The notes below the pieces were generated by a model, which did not search any database, was not told where the DNA came from, and was given only the letters and a program-made list of their open reading frames with translations. A program made the translations under genes and the position numbers. Positions 26,697 through 35,420 of a stretch of 64,000 nucleotides of DNA are shown piece by piece (the first letter of the stretch is position 1; each line of letters opens with the position of its first letter). Source of the DNA: an uncultured Pseudomonadota bacterium (lineage in GTDB: Bacteria; Myxococcota_A; Bradymonadia; Bradymonadales; Bradymonadaceae); NCBI GenBank assembly GCA_913057905.1, contig CAJXPB010000001.1, positions 124,001 through 188,000 of the forward strand, read 5' to 3'.

Positions 26697-26706
26697 CGGG
26701 CATCCG

Positions 26707-27885
26707 TCACCAGGCGACGCTGAAGCTGTACAGATACCCACGGTTCGACAGAATGAAGCCGTGTCGTTCGTTGAAGACGGTCTTTGTGTTGAATCCGTTC
26801 GACGGCCCCCACTTCGTCAGCGGATGGCCCGTCGCCCGGCTGACCACATACAGTGGCCCCGAACCGGTCGACACGAACAGAAACGGTCCCGCCTGAGTCG
26901 CTTCGACGGGCAGATCTTCCTGCAGTTTCAATCCCCACTGCTCGGTGCCCTGATTTTTCGAAAGCGCCGCCACTCGACCAGTCGCCTGGGTGACGTACAG
27001 CCATTGGCCGGCGGGCTCGAGCGACGAGACGTTGTCCATCGACTTCGTCCAGATCACCTGTCCCGACGCGCGGTCCAGCGCATGCACCCCGGCGCTGTAG
27101 GAGACCACGAAGATCCGATCGTCGTCCAGCACGATGGGACTGATGATATCCGTGAAGTCAGCGCCGCCGCCGCTGAGGTCCGTGTTCCAGATCTCGGAGC
27201 CGTCCTCCGCATTCAATGAGACCAGTGTACCGTCCGAGAAGCCGGCGTAGATGCGTCCGTCGGCCACCACGGGCGCCCCGGTCCCCTGGACGGTGAACTC
27301 CTTGGGAGTCGAGCGCTCATAGGTCCAAACCACCGAACCGTCCCCCCGACTGAGCGCCACCAGCGTCCCCCCGTTTGTCGTCGCCAACACCAGTTTGGGT
27401 GTCAGCGCCAGTTTACTCTCGATCCCAAAGCGTCGGTTCACCGACCACACGGTCTCGCCGGTCTTTCGGTCGAGGGCGACGATCTGGCCGCCGGCGGTCC
27501 CCACGTACATGCGTTTGGATCCGACCGTCGGGGCCGCCCGGATGCCGTGCTCGAGCGAGCGGCGCCAGCGCTCCTGACCGTCACCGGCGCGAAGGATGTA
27601 GACCATCCCGGACCCGGTTCCCACGCCGAGGTCGTAGCGGTCGGTGCGCGGGATCAGGGTCGGCGAGGCCTGCTCTCTGGGCCGGTACGTCTGCAGGCCC
27701 TCCAGCCCCACGTCTTTACGCCATCGGACGTCGATCCGTGGGTTTTCGTCGAGCGGGTAGTCCTGAAACGTCGGCGAATTCGTCTCGCTGGATACCGTCT
27801 GGGTGGCGCACCCGACCAAACCGGCGGCCAGGCCCGTCAAGAGGACCAGCGCGGTCAGTCGGTACACTCGGGGTGTCGGTCCCAT
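26707..27885 (-). CDS. bamB: Outer membrane assembly lipoprotein BamB
   Basis: The 392-aa product has a lipoprotein signal with lipobox L-V-G-C (C26). A run of PQQ-type beta-propeller repeats follows, for example G-x-V-x-A-L-D-x-x-T-G-x-x-V-W (near 150-165) and D-G-S-E-I-W-N-T (near 232-240). These eight-blade propellers form the BamB subunit of the BAM complex, which helps fold outer-membrane proteins. The length is normal. It lies 40 bp downstream of a YfgM-like gene, which matches the E. coli order yfgM-bamB and strengthens the call over other PQQ-repeat proteins. Confidence 0.87.
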   Translation of the reverse strand: MGPTPRVYRLTALVLLTGLAAGLVGCATQTVSSETNSPTFQDYPLDENPRIDVRWRKDVGLEGLQTYRPREQASPTLIPRTDRYDLGVGTGSGMVYILRAGDGQERWRRSLEHGIRAAPTVGSKRMYVGTAGGQIVALDRKTGETVWSVNRRFGIESKLALTPKLVLATTNGGTLVALSRGDGSVVWTYERSTPKEFTVQGTGAPVVADGRIYAGFSDGTLVSLNAEDGSEIWNTDLSGGGADFTDIISPIVLDDDRIFVVSYSAGVHALDRASGQVIWTKSMDNVSSLEPAGQWLYVTQATGRVAALSKNQGTEQWGLKLQEDLPVEATQAGPFLFVSTGSGPLYVVSRATGHPLTKWGPSNGFNTKTVFNERHGFILSNRGYLYSFSVAW

Positions 27886-27924
27886 GATGAGGAAGGTAGG
27901 TTGGAGAGCCCGTCGACCGGCGAC

Positions 27925-28731
27925 CTACATCAGCGCAAGCCGTCGTTCGACGTCACTCGTGTAGGGAGATTTCGGTGACTCTTCCAGCAGCTTCTCGTAC
28001 AGCTTTTTGGCCTTCTGGGCGTTTCCGGCCTCCTGTTGGAGGATGCCCTTCTGGTAGAGCGCCAGGTCCTCGAGGTCTTCGTCGTTTTCGGCGACCTTGT
28101 CAAAACTCGAGATCGCGGCGTCTATCTTCCCGGCCGCACCCTGGGCGATGCCGAGTCCGTAGTGGACGATCGCCAGGTTTTCCTTCTTGGGCTCGTTGCC
28201 GAGGTAGGCCTGGTAGTCGGAGATGGCCTGCTCGTAGTTGTCGAGCCGAATCGAGGCGGCGGCGCGCATCAACCGGGCCTGCTGGGCGACCGGGTTGTCC
28301 GAATATGTCTCCAGCGCCTTCGACGCCTCCTCCTGCACGGCCGTCCATTTGGCCTCACGCGACTCGTAGGTCTCGTCGAGCGACTCCAGCTCGGTGCTCT
28401 GCAGAATCTGATCGATCGCCGGCGAACCCTGGACGGGCTTTTCAAAGGCGGTGATCGCCTGACTGACCGCGCTCGAAGCCTCGACCTGCTGCTGCTGCAT
28501 CGTGTTGTACGTGATGTACGCAGCAATCGCGACGACGACCAATACCGCGACGCCGCCGAGCGCCTTGTTTCGGTTGTTGGACAGCCAGTGAAGGGTCCGC
28601 GTCGAACCACGAAGAAAGGGGTCTCCACCGGCGGGTTCCACCGGGGCCTCTTCGGGCCCTTCGGACGAACCGTCTTGTTCATCTTCGGGTCCATCCCCGT
28701 TACTCTTGGACCTGCGGACTTTGATTGCCAT
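27925..28731 (-). CDS. YfgM-like membrane-anchored TPR protein
   Basis: I use ATG 28731, which has AGGAG 8 bp upstream; the longer frame to 28872 has no such site. The 268-aa protein has an acidic cytoplasmic lead (1-50), one membrane segment (about 58-80, A-L-G-G-V-A-V-L-V-V-V-A-I-A) and a periplasmic region of tetratricopeptide-like helices (about 90-265), ending with a clear pair A-L-Y-Q-K-G-I-L...A-K-K-L-Y-E-K-L-L. This is the layout of YfgM, an ancillary SecYEG/periplasmic chaperone partner. The adjacent bamB supports the name. Similarity is by architecture, so I leave the symbol blank. Confidence 0.8.
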   Translation of the reverse strand: MAIKVRRSKSNGDGPEDEQDGSSEGPEEAPVEPAGGDPFLRGSTRTLHWLSNNRNKALGGVAVLVVVAIAAYITYNTMQQQQVEASSAVSQAITAFEKPVQGSPAIDQILQSTELESLDETYESREAKWTAVQEEASKALETYSDNPVAQQARLMRAAASIRLDNYEQAISDYQAYLGNEPKKENLAIVHYGLGIAQGAAGKIDAAISSFDKVAENDEDLEDLALYQKGILQQEAGNAQKAKKLYEKLLEESPKSPYTSDVERRLALM

Positions 28732-28863
28732 CGATGCGCTCCTTGGGGTACGCGTATTTCGATCGGAGATGCGCCTTACGGCTGGCGGAGCATATAGTTG
28801 GGCGGCTCGCGATGTCAACGTCGTCGACGGGCCCGCATAAACCGATGCATGAGGACTGATAGG

Positions 28864-29439
28864 ATGCCACATGATTCCGTCTCGCGGACCCTCCTCGCAG
28901 CTCTCTTCGTCGCAGCCACGACCGCCACGCTCGTGATCCCCTCCCCCGCGGCGGCCTCACAGGGCGACGCCAGCGTCTGGCTGGGCGCCGGACTCTCCAA
29001 TGCGCCCGCCGTCAACGACGGCCCCCTGCTAGGCACCGCCGGCGAGCTGGGCATCAACATCGATATCAACGACTTTTGGAGCCTCGATTTCGGCTTCCAG
29101 TCGACCTACCACTTCGACAAAGAGTTCGATCAGACCACCGTCGACGGATTCTACGCCCAGCATCTGTTCGCGGGCTTCCGCTACAATCTCGATATCTTCA
29201 CATTCGTTCCCTACCTGGGCATGTCGGCCGTCGCCTTCCTTCCCGGCCCCCCACAGGACGCCACCTCGCCGACCCAACCCGCCGTCGGCGGAAAGCTCAA
29301 CATCGGCATCGACTGGCGCTTTGCCCGACACTGGTCCACCGGCCTCCGCGCCGAACTTCACCTCTTGAGCAACTCGCTGGATCGCTTCCCCTCCTACAAC
29401 GTCGTCGGCTGGCGGGTTACATACCACTTCCGACTGTGA
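28864..29439 (+). CDS. Small outer-membrane beta-barrel protein
   Basis: ATG 28864 has GAGG at 28851-28854 and gives 191 aa that begin with a clean signal peptide cleaved after A-A-A-S (about residue 31). The mature part alternates polar and hydrophobic residues in strands: L-G-I-N-I-D-I-N, W-S-L-D-F-G-F-Q-S, L-F-A-G-F-R-Y-N-L, L-N-I-G-I-D-W-R-F, G-L-R-A-E-L-H-L. It ends in an aromatic strand, Y-H-F-R-L, with Phe/Leu at the C-terminus, as BAM substrates do. About eight strands are likely, OmpA/OmpW-like in size. Its function is unknown. It is divergent from the YfgM-like gene. Confidence 0.8.
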   Translation: MPHDSVSRTLLAALFVAATTATLVIPSPAAASQGDASVWLGAGLSNAPAVNDGPLLGTAGELGINIDINDFWSLDFGFQSTYHFDKEFDQTTVDGFYAQHLFAGFRYNLDIFTFVPYLGMSAVAFLPGPPQDATSPTQPAVGGKLNIGIDWRFARHWSTGLRAELHLLSNSLDRFPSYNVVGWRVTYHFRL

Positions 29440-29460
29440 TCCGCGTTTTCGCGTCATCGC

Positions 29461-29597
29461 GTACGACGTACGACGTAGGACGTAGGACGTACGACGGGAC
29501 CGAACCCCACGTGAACGTCCAACCTCCCACGTGAACGTCCAACCTCCCACGTGAACGTCCAACCTCCAACGTGAACGTCCAACGCCTCACCACGTGG
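29461..29597. repeat. Composite short tandem repeat (heptamer plus 20-mer)
   Basis: Positions 29461-29495 hold five head-to-tail heptamers GTA(C/G)GAC. Positions 29501-29580 hold four copies of a 20-bp unit, aacctcccacgtgaacgtcc, with the first copy slightly diverged and a partial fifth up to 29597. The same heptamer, followed in the same order by a CACGTG(A/C)ACGTC segment, occurs in reverse orientation at 52360-52545. It lies in the 231-bp gap before the symporter gene and codes for nothing sensible in any frame. Confidence 0.9.
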
Positions 29598-29670
29598 AAA
29601 ATTAGACCGAACGGTGATACGACTATCCTCCCAATGATGACCTGTGACTTGATTCAGATGTGAGTCGTCT

Positions 29671-31977
29671 ATGCGCCTGCTGAAGTTGACGCAGAAGTAC
29701 GCCGCCGCCGCTGTCTTCGTGATCGCCATCGCCGGGCTCGCAGGACTCGCCGGCGCCGGCCGCGGCCCTCTCATCAATAATGTGGTCGGGCAGGTCGTCT
29801 CCGTCATGGAGATGATCCTGATGGCCGAGGTGCCCCTCTTACAGATGCCACTCGTGGTGGCCGTACTGTTTTTGGGGGCGGTCTACTTCACTTTCCGATT
29901 TCGATTCATCAACTTCCGCGCCTTCGGCCACGCCATCGACGTCCTGCGGGGGGCCTACGACAACCCCGACGATCCCGGAGACGTCTCTCACTTTCAGGCG
30001 CTAAGTTCGGCCCTGTCGGCCACCGTGGGCCTGGGAAATATCGCGGGGGTCGCCATCGCCGTCAGCCTTGGCGGTCCCGGGGCGGTCTTCTGGATGATGG
30101 TCGTCGCGCTCTTCGGCATGAACAGCAAATTCGCCGAGGCGACGCTCGGCCAGATGTATCGTCAGACCGACACCGCCGGCGCTATGCGCGGCGGGCCGAT
30201 GGTCTATCTGCGCGAGGGGCTCAAAGACCGAAAGCTGGCGGGCATCGACCTGACCCGCCCGGGTATTTTTCTGTCGGTCCTCTTTTCATTGTTGTGCATC
30301 GGCGCCTCACTGGGGGCCGGCAACATGTTTCAGGCCAACCAGAGCTTTGCGGCCCTCTCGGAGAGAGTTCAGTGGCTCGGGGGCACCGCCTCGCAGGGAG
30401 AGGTAACCCTTCGCGCCGACGAGCCGATGGAGTTCGACGAGCCGAACCACCTGGTTCGGTTTGTCGCCCCGCCCCGTTCGGGCCGCACGCAGTCCGGTGA
30501 TCAGATCGGCTTCGTTCCGGCGGGAGAGATGGCCGTAAACCAATCCGACTGGAGCGGCGACCCGGCCAAGCTGAATCTGACCTTCCGCTCCGACGACACG
30601 GAATACCACGGCCGCGCAACCCTGCAGGTCGACACACCAGTCGCAGCGCCCTCGCTCATCAAACTCATCGGCGAGATTCAGCCACCGGGCAGCGACGAAT
30701 ATATCGATCCCGGGTCGCTGACTCTTTCGCCATCGGACTGGCGTCAGACCGAAGCGGGGGCACGCCTGCAGCTAAACTTCAGGTCTGCCGACGACAAAAC
30801 TAAAGGAACACTTCAGGTTCGCTCCGCCGCGCCCACCGATGCCAGGGGACTCGGCTCGCTGCTTCACCGGGTCGCCAAACCGGTCTTCAACCTCTCGGGC
30901 GCAAACCTCCTCGGCTTCCAACCCGAAGATTCGCTGAAAATTTCAGCCGAGGACTGGTCGACGACGGCGAACGGAAACTACACGGCGACCGTGCCGATTC
31001 AGGCCGAAAAGAACGGCACCTCCTACGACGTGGGGCCCGATGCGATCACCAGCATGATGGTCGCCAAGCTCGGCCCCGAAAAGCGGACGATCGAAAAGTG
31101 GGAGTGGGTACCTGATATTCACACCTCGAATGCGGATGCGACCGACGGCGGGGTCAACCCACGGGGATGGGCCTTCGGTCTCATACTCGCATTTCTGGTC
31201 GGTCTGGTTATCGTCGGCGGCATCAAGAGCATCGCCCGCGTCGCCGAGAAGATCGTGCCGGCGATGTGTGCACTGTACATCGTCGCCGGGCTCATCGTCA
31301 TTGGCATGAACATCGAACAACTCGGATGGGCCGTCTCGGTAATCATGGAGCGGGCCTTCACCGTCGAGGCCGGATGGGGGATTCCCATCGCTGTCTTCGT
31401 ACAGGGAGTCCGCCGCGCCGCATTCAGCAGCGAGGCGGGAATCGGTTCCGCCCCCATCGCTCACTCCGCGGCTCAGACCGACGAACCCGTGCGCGAGGGT
31501 GTCGTCGCCATGCTCGGGCCGTTTATCGACACGATTGTCGTCTGCTTTATCACCGGAATGGTCATCGTCATCTCCGGGGTCTGGGCCGAACCCTCGACCG
31601 CCGGACTCGAAGGGGTCACCCTCACTGCGGCCGCCTTCGGCACGGAACTCGCCTGGTTTCCCTGGGTCCTGTCGATCGCGGTGGTGCTCTTCGCCTTCAG
31701 CACGATGATCTCGTGGAGCTACTACGGCGAGCGGTGCTGGACGTATCTGTTCGGCGATGAACAGGCGATGGCGTTCCGGCTGATCTTCGTCTTCTTCATC
31801 GTCCTGGGCGCCGTCTCGAGCCTGGGCAACGTTCTGGGCTTCGGCGACTACCTTCTGCTCGCCATGGCCTTCCCGAACATCATCGGCGTGGTGATTCTCT
31901 CCGATGAGATCGACGAAAAACTGCGGGAATACTGGAGAGCCTTCACCAACGACGAATTCGAGCGATTCGACGAGTGA
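29671..31977 (+). CDS. Alanine/glycine:cation symporter family (AGCS) transporter with a large inserted domain
   Basis: The flanks are a clear AGCS symporter: L-S-A-T-V-G-L-G-N-I-A-G-V-A (114-127), G-G-P-G-A-V-F-W-M (134-142), G-A-S-L-G-A-G-N-M-F-Q (211-221), and after residue 500 G-G-I-K-S-I-A-R-V-A-E-K-I-V-P and A-A-F-S-S-E-A-G-I-G-S-A-P-I-A. The family is usually 450-500 aa; this one is 768. The excess is one insertion at about 233-497 (30367-31161). It lies between the helix after N-M-F-Q and the next helix, where normal members have a very short loop. The insert is soluble and beta-rich, with three degenerate repeats each containing S-x-x-D-W followed by L-x-(F/V)-R-S. The reading frame is intact and codon use is uniform. 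Confidence 0.92.
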   Translation: MRLLKLTQKYAAAAVFVIAIAGLAGLAGAGRGPLINNVVGQVVSVMEMILMAEVPLLQMPLVVAVLFLGAVYFTFRFRFINFRAFGHAIDVLRGAYDNPDDPGDVSHFQALSSALSATVGLGNIAGVAIAVSLGGPGAVFWMMVVALFGMNSKFAEATLGQMYRQTDTAGAMRGGPMVYLREGLKDRKLAGIDLTRPGIFLSVLFSLLCIGASLGAGNMFQANQSFAALSERVQWLGGTASQGEVTLRADEPMEFDEPNHLVRFVAPPRSGRTQSGDQIGFVPAGEMAVNQSDWSGDPAKLNLTFRSDDTEYHGRATLQVDTPVAAPSLIKLIGEIQPPGSDEYIDPGSLTLSPSDWRQTEAGARLQLNFRSADDKTKGTLQVRSAAPTDARGLGSLLHRVAKPVFNLSGANLLGFQPEDSLKISAEDWSTTANGNYTATVPIQAEKNGTSYDVGPDAITSMMVAKLGPEKRTIEKWEWVPDIHTSNADATDGGVNPRGWAFGLILAFLVGLVIVGGIKSIARVAEKIVPAMCALYIVAGLIVIGMNIEQLGWAVSVIMERAFTVEAGWGIPIAVFVQGVRRAAFSSEAGIGSAPIAHSAAQTDEPVREGVVAMLGPFIDTIVVCFITGMVIVISGVWAEPSTAGLEGVTLTAAAFGTELAWFPWVLSIAVVLFAFSTMISWSYYGERCWTYLFGDEQAMAFRLIFVFFIVLGAVSSLGNVLGFGDYLLLAMAFPNIIGVVILSDEIDEKLREYWRAFTNDEFERFDE

Positions 31978-31987
31978 TCACTCGTCG
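31968..31987. other. Perfect 20-bp palindrome formed by two abutting convergent stop regions
   Basis: CGACGAGTGATCACTCGTCG reads the same on both strands. It contains the last codons of the symporter (D-E-stop) and of der (D-D-E-stop), whose stop codons touch at 31977/31978. It could form a hairpin on either transcript, though with no U-tract. Confidence 0.9.
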
Positions 31988-33381
31988 TCGCCGGAGCGGT
32001 CGCGAAACATCAGGCGCAGGGGTGTGCCGCGAAAGTCGAAGGCCTCGCGGAGTTCGTTTTCCAGGAATCGCCGGTAGCTTCGGGCCACAGCGTCGGGCCG
32101 GTTGCCGAAGAAGATGAATCGCGGCGGGCGCACCGCCACCTGGGTCATATAGTAGAGTTTGACCGCGCGGCCGCCCTCCTGCGGCGGTGAATGCCGGGCG
32201 GTGACCTCCTGCAGGAAGTCGTTCAAGGTGCTCGTGTCGATACGACGATTGTAGCTGGTGAAGGCGATATCGACCGCATCGAGGACCTTGTGGACCCCAC
32301 GCCCGGTCAACGCCGAGGTCACCAGCCGCGGCGCCCAGTCCAGCCACGGGAGTTCCCGGCTCAGATAGTCGTTGTACAGGTCCCCGGTGTCGGAACGGCT
32401 CTCGATCTGATCCCACTTATTGATGACGAGTACGCAGCCGCGTCCGCGGGATTCGATGACATCGGCGATCTTTTTGTCCTGATTCGTGATGCCCATCGGG
32501 CCATCGATGACCAGGACCGCCACATCGGAGCGGTCGATACTTCGAATCGCCTGCACGACCGAAGCCCGCTCGAGCCCCTCCTCGACGTTGCTCTTTTTTC
32601 GCATTCCGGCCGTGTCGATCAGCAGGTACTCGTCGTCGCCACGGATGACGTGGGTATCGACGGCATCGCGGGTGGTGCCGGGTACTTCGCTCGTGATCAG
32701 CCGGTCCTCGCCGAGCATGGCGTTGACCAGAGTCGATTTGCCGGCGTTCGGTTTTCCGACGACCGCGCACCGTGCCGGTTTGTCGGTCCCGGACAGTTCC
32801 TCTTCGGAGTCGTCCTCCTCGTCGGACGCCGAGTCGTCGTCGAATTCAAATTCGTCCTCTTCGTCGTAGGAGGGCTCGGGTCTGGTGACCCCGACGGCCT
32901 CAAACACTGCCGACATCATGCCGTCGATGCCGATGGCATGCTCGGCGCTGATCGGGTGAAGTTCGACGCCGAGTTCGTAGAAGTCGGCGAGGTATTCGTG
33001 TTGTTTATTTCGCTCGTCGGCCTTGTTGACCACGAAGACGACCGGTTTTTCGGCCTTTCTCAGCCGTTCGGCGATCTGGTGGTCGCCCTTCACCAGGCCT
33101 TCGCGGCCATCCATCATGAAGAGGACGACGTCCGCCTCATCGAAGGCGATGTCGGTCTGATGGCGCATCCGCTCCAGGATCGTATCGTCGCTTGTCTCGG
33201 TGATGCCGCCGGTATCGATCACCTCGAAGGCGACGTCATCGTAGGTCCCTTCGCCGTAGATCCGGTCCCGGGTCACGCCCGGTTCGTCGTGAACGATGGC
33301 GCCGGTTCCACGGGTGAGTCGATTGAAGAGTCGGCTCTTGCCCACGTTCGGGCGGCCGACGATTGCGATGCGGAAGGTCAT
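31978..33381 (-). CDS. der: Ribosome-assembly GTPase Der (EngA)
   Basis: The 467-aa protein has two tandem GTPase domains followed by a KH-like domain. The first G1 loop is G-R-P-N-V-G-K-S-R (9-17) with G3 D-T-G-G and N-K-A-D. The second is G-K-P-N-A-G-K-S-T (about 209-217) with D-T-A-G-M and N-K-W-D. The acidic linker between them (about 175-200) is longer and more Asp/Glu-rich than in E. coli. Der is essential for 50S subunit maturation. In E. coli der directly follows bamB; here it is about 4 kb away from the bamB/yfgM pair. Confidence 0.96.
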   Translation of the reverse strand: MTFRIAIVGRPNVGKSRLFNRLTRGTGAIVHDEPGVTRDRIYGEGTYDDVAFEVIDTGGITETSDDTILERMRHQTDIAFDEADVVLFMMDGREGLVKGDHQIAERLRKAEKPVVFVVNKADERNKQHEYLADFYELGVELHPISAEHAIGIDGMMSAVFEAVGVTRPEPSYDEEDEFEFDDDSASDEEDDSEEELSGTDKPARCAVVGKPNAGKSTLVNAMLGEDRLITSEVPGTTRDAVDTHVIRGDDEYLLIDTAGMRKKSNVEEGLERASVVQAIRSIDRSDVAVLVIDGPMGITNQDKKIADVIESRGRGCVLVINKWDQIESRSDTGDLYNDYLSRELPWLDWAPRLVTSALTGRGVHKVLDAVDIAFTSYNRRIDTSTLNDFLQEVTARHSPPQEGGRAVKLYYMTQVAVRPPRFIFFGNRPDAVARSYRRFLENELREAFDFRGTPLRLMFRDRSGDDE

Positions 33382-33430
33382 GATCGGGTGCTCGAATGAA
33401 AATAAAAAAGAGGTGGGATCGGTCGGACGG

Positions 33431-33676
33431 TCAACTGTTTCGCAGAGAAATGACCTCTACGTCAACGAACCTGATGTCGGTCACCCAGCTCGCCAAGACC
33501 GTCGTGATCGAAAAGAGTCCCAGATACGCCACCAAAAAGAGTGCGACGAGTTCGTACCAGCGACGGCCGGCCGAAAAGACCGCGACCACCGCCAGCGCCA
33601 CGAAGAAGGTGATGGCGGCCAGCCAGAAGACGAGTACCGGTTGAACCGTTGTCACGAACACCACTGGATCATTCAC
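33431..33676 (-). CDS. Small two-helix membrane protein
   Basis: The 81-aa product has two membrane segments (about 10-35 and 41-64) separated by a short basic turn, A-G-R-R-W-Y, and a polar C-terminal tail. Its ATG overlaps the stop of the CPBP protease by 4 bp, the coupling expected of a real gene, and der begins 50 bp after its end. I do not recognise a family. It may work with the protease, judged only from the overlap. Confidence 0.65.
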   Translation of the reverse strand: MNDPVVFVTTVQPVLVFWLAAITFFVALAVVAVFSAGRRWYELVALFLVAYLGLFSITTVLASWVTDIRFVDVEVISLRNS

Positions 33677-34314
33677 GGCGTCGACTCCCCCTCAGAGACT
33701 CCGTATTTCTGCGAGATGGCCATGATGTTGAAGAAGTTGATCGTGAAGTGTGCGACGATCGGCGCCAGCAGGTCCCCGGTGTAGAGATACATGCCGCCGA
33801 AGACAAACCCGAACGCGACGGCCATGATCGTCCATGGGAAGAACTTTCGAAAGTCCGGGCCAATGTGCAGCAGCCCGAACCCGACGCTGGTGACGGTCAA
33901 CGCGATCCACTCGGCCCACGCTCCCGAGAAGGCGACCTCGGTCAATACCTGCTGAAGACAGCCCCGAAAGAAGGCCTCTTCGCCGATTCCGCTCGCCACC
34001 GCCAGGATCAGTACCTGTTCGACCCTGAGTTCGCCGAAAATCTTCCCGAACTCGCGCCCCAACTCCTGGGCCCATTCCGAATAGCGGTCCAGGACTTGGC
34101 TGACGGCGACGAACCCGAGCCCGACGCCCACGCCCATCAGCGCCCCGAGCCAGGGGGCGACGTCGTGGCGGTCGTGCCACACAAACAGGCTCATGTCGCC
34201 GGCGGCCTGGAGAATGCCCCACCCGACCAGGACCAAAAACCCGTAGAAGCCGGCGGCGAGTCCCACCGACATCTGCGGCTGCGGTTGGTCGTCGTTGTCC
34301 GGGTTCTCGTTCAC
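33673..34314 (-). CDS. CPBP family intramembrane metalloprotease
   Basis: The 213-aa protein has about six membrane segments. It carries the three CPBP/Abi motifs: E-E-x-x-x-R at 112-117 (G-E-E-A-F-F-R-G), F-x-x-x-H at 146-150 (F-G-L-L-H), and H-x-x-x-N near 198-202 (A-H-F-T-I-N). These form the metal site of Rce1-like proteases, which cleave membrane peptides or act as bacteriocin immunity proteins. It overlaps both neighbours by 4 bp, so it sits in a tightly coupled run of three genes. The substrate is unknown. Confidence 0.9.
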   Translation of the reverse strand: MNENPDNDDQPQPQMSVGLAAGFYGFLVLVGWGILQAAGDMSLFVWHDRHDVAPWLGALMGVGVGLGFVAVSQVLDRYSEWAQELGREFGKIFGELRVEQVLILAVASGIGEEAFFRGCLQQVLTEVAFSGAWAEWIALTVTSVGFGLLHIGPDFRKFFPWTIMAVAFGFVFGGMYLYTGDLLAPIVAHFTINFFNIMAISQKYGVSEGESTP

Positions 34315-34841
34315 TGCAAATCCTCACCTTCGTCGTCGATGTCGACGCCCGCCTCGAGCTGGGCTCCCTGCGAAAGTCCCGGGTCCTCGTCGAAGTCGAC
34401 ATCATCGAGCAGCTCGTCGGCCTGCGACTCCAGCTCCGGCTTTCGCATCTGTCCGCGAAACCGGACCGCCGTCTGGTTGACCGTGTAGTGACGCCAGTCG
34501 ATGTGAAATCGCTCGGTTCGGTTCGACTGAAAGAACTCGTAGAGACGGAGTTTCAGAAATTCAAAGGCCTGGTCGAGGGCGTCGCCGGGACGCGGAAAGG
34601 TCTCGGCGCCCTGGTCGGCCGCGAGAACCGCCGCCTCGAGTTCCAGGCGAAACGAGTCATCCGCCGCCTCGAGCGACAGCTCCGTGTAGATGTATTCGTC
34701 GTCGACTTCGGCATCGACCGAGATCTTTTCCCCCGGCTTCAGATACGCGTTGAACCGAAAGTTCATCGCATTTTCGATACGACGACGCTCGTCGGAACTG
34801 AAGGTCTCGACACGTCGTCCGCCTGCATTGGTTTCTTTCAT
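34311..34841 (-). CDS. Hypothetical acidic protein
   Basis: The 176-aa product is soluble, with a beta-rich middle (Y-L-K-P-G-E-K-I-S-V-D-A-E-V), a helical stretch with A-F-E-F-L-K-L-R-L-Y-E-F-F, and an unstructured tail of about 40 residues dominated by Asp and Glu. I recognise no family. It overlaps the CPBP gene by 4 bp and follows tsaE by 18 bp. Its conservation in that operon would be the first clue to function. Confidence 0.65.
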   Translation of the reverse strand: MKETNAGGRRVETFSSDERRRIENAMNFRFNAYLKPGEKISVDAEVDDEYIYTELSLEAADDSFRLELEAAVLAADQGAETFPRPGDALDQAFEFLKLRLYEFFQSNRTERFHIDWRHYTVNQTAVRFRGQMRKPELESQADELLDDVDFDEDPGLSQGAQLEAGVDIDDEGEDLQ

Positions 34842-34859
34842 TGCGTCCTCCTTGCAGAT

Positions 34860-35420
34860 TCACGAGTCGTTCGGATGCGCGCGCATCGTCTCGACGATCC
34901 GCTCGGCCTTGTCTCGGAGCCCCTCCGTGGTCCAGAGGGTGACATCCCGCGCGTCGCCGCGGTGTTCGAACTCCAGGACCAAGCCCTCTCCCGGCCAGCC
35001 GTCGGGCACTCGATCGAGCCACTCGACGAGTACCAGCCCGTCGGGATTCGAGACGTAGTCCCAGTAGCCCGTCGTCTCCAGGTCGCCGGCCCCCTCCAAT
35101 CGGTACAGATCCACGTGGACGACCGCCGGCCGAGTTTCGTACAGATTCACCAACGTATACGTGGGACTCGAGACCCGGACGTCGGCGTTCAGAGCCTCGA
35201 CGAGCCCTCGGACGAGCGTCGTCTTGCCCGCCCCGAGATTCCCCACCAACCCGACGAAATCGCCGCGTTCCAACACCCGCGCCAGTGTTGCGCCCAGACG
35301 ACGGGTGGCCTCGTCACCTTCGAGGGTGAGCACGTCGGATTCGCCGCTCTGAAGGCCGAAGTCCTCGGGATCGAACGAGACGGCGTCGAGGGTCGCGCCG
35401 TCGGAGTTCACATTACTCAC
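34860..35420 (-). CDS. tsaE: tRNA threonylcarbamoyladenosine biosynthesis ATPase TsaE
   Basis: I choose the GTG at 35420 (186 aa), which overlaps the preceding gene by 8 bp; a longer frame would run well into it. The P-loop is G-N-L-G-A-G-K-T-T, followed by S-P-T-Y-T-L-V-N (the TsaE signature S-P-T-F/Y-x-L-x-N) and H-V-D-L-Y-R-L. TsaE helps TsaB-TsaD transfer the threonylcarbamoyl group to A37 of ANN-decoding tRNAs. The N-terminal lead of about 30 residues is longer than in E. coli, and the acidic residues in it suggest that the start may lie a little further in. Confidence 0.92.
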   Translation of the reverse strand: MSNVNSDGATLDAVSFDPEDFGLQSGESDVLTLEGDEATRRLGATLARVLERGDFVGLVGNLGAGKTTLVRGLVEALNADVRVSSPTYTLVNLYETRPAVVHVDLYRLEGAGDLETTGYWDYVSNPDGLVLVEWLDRVPDGWPGEGLVLEFEHRGDARDVTLWTTEGLRDKAERIVETMRAHPNDS

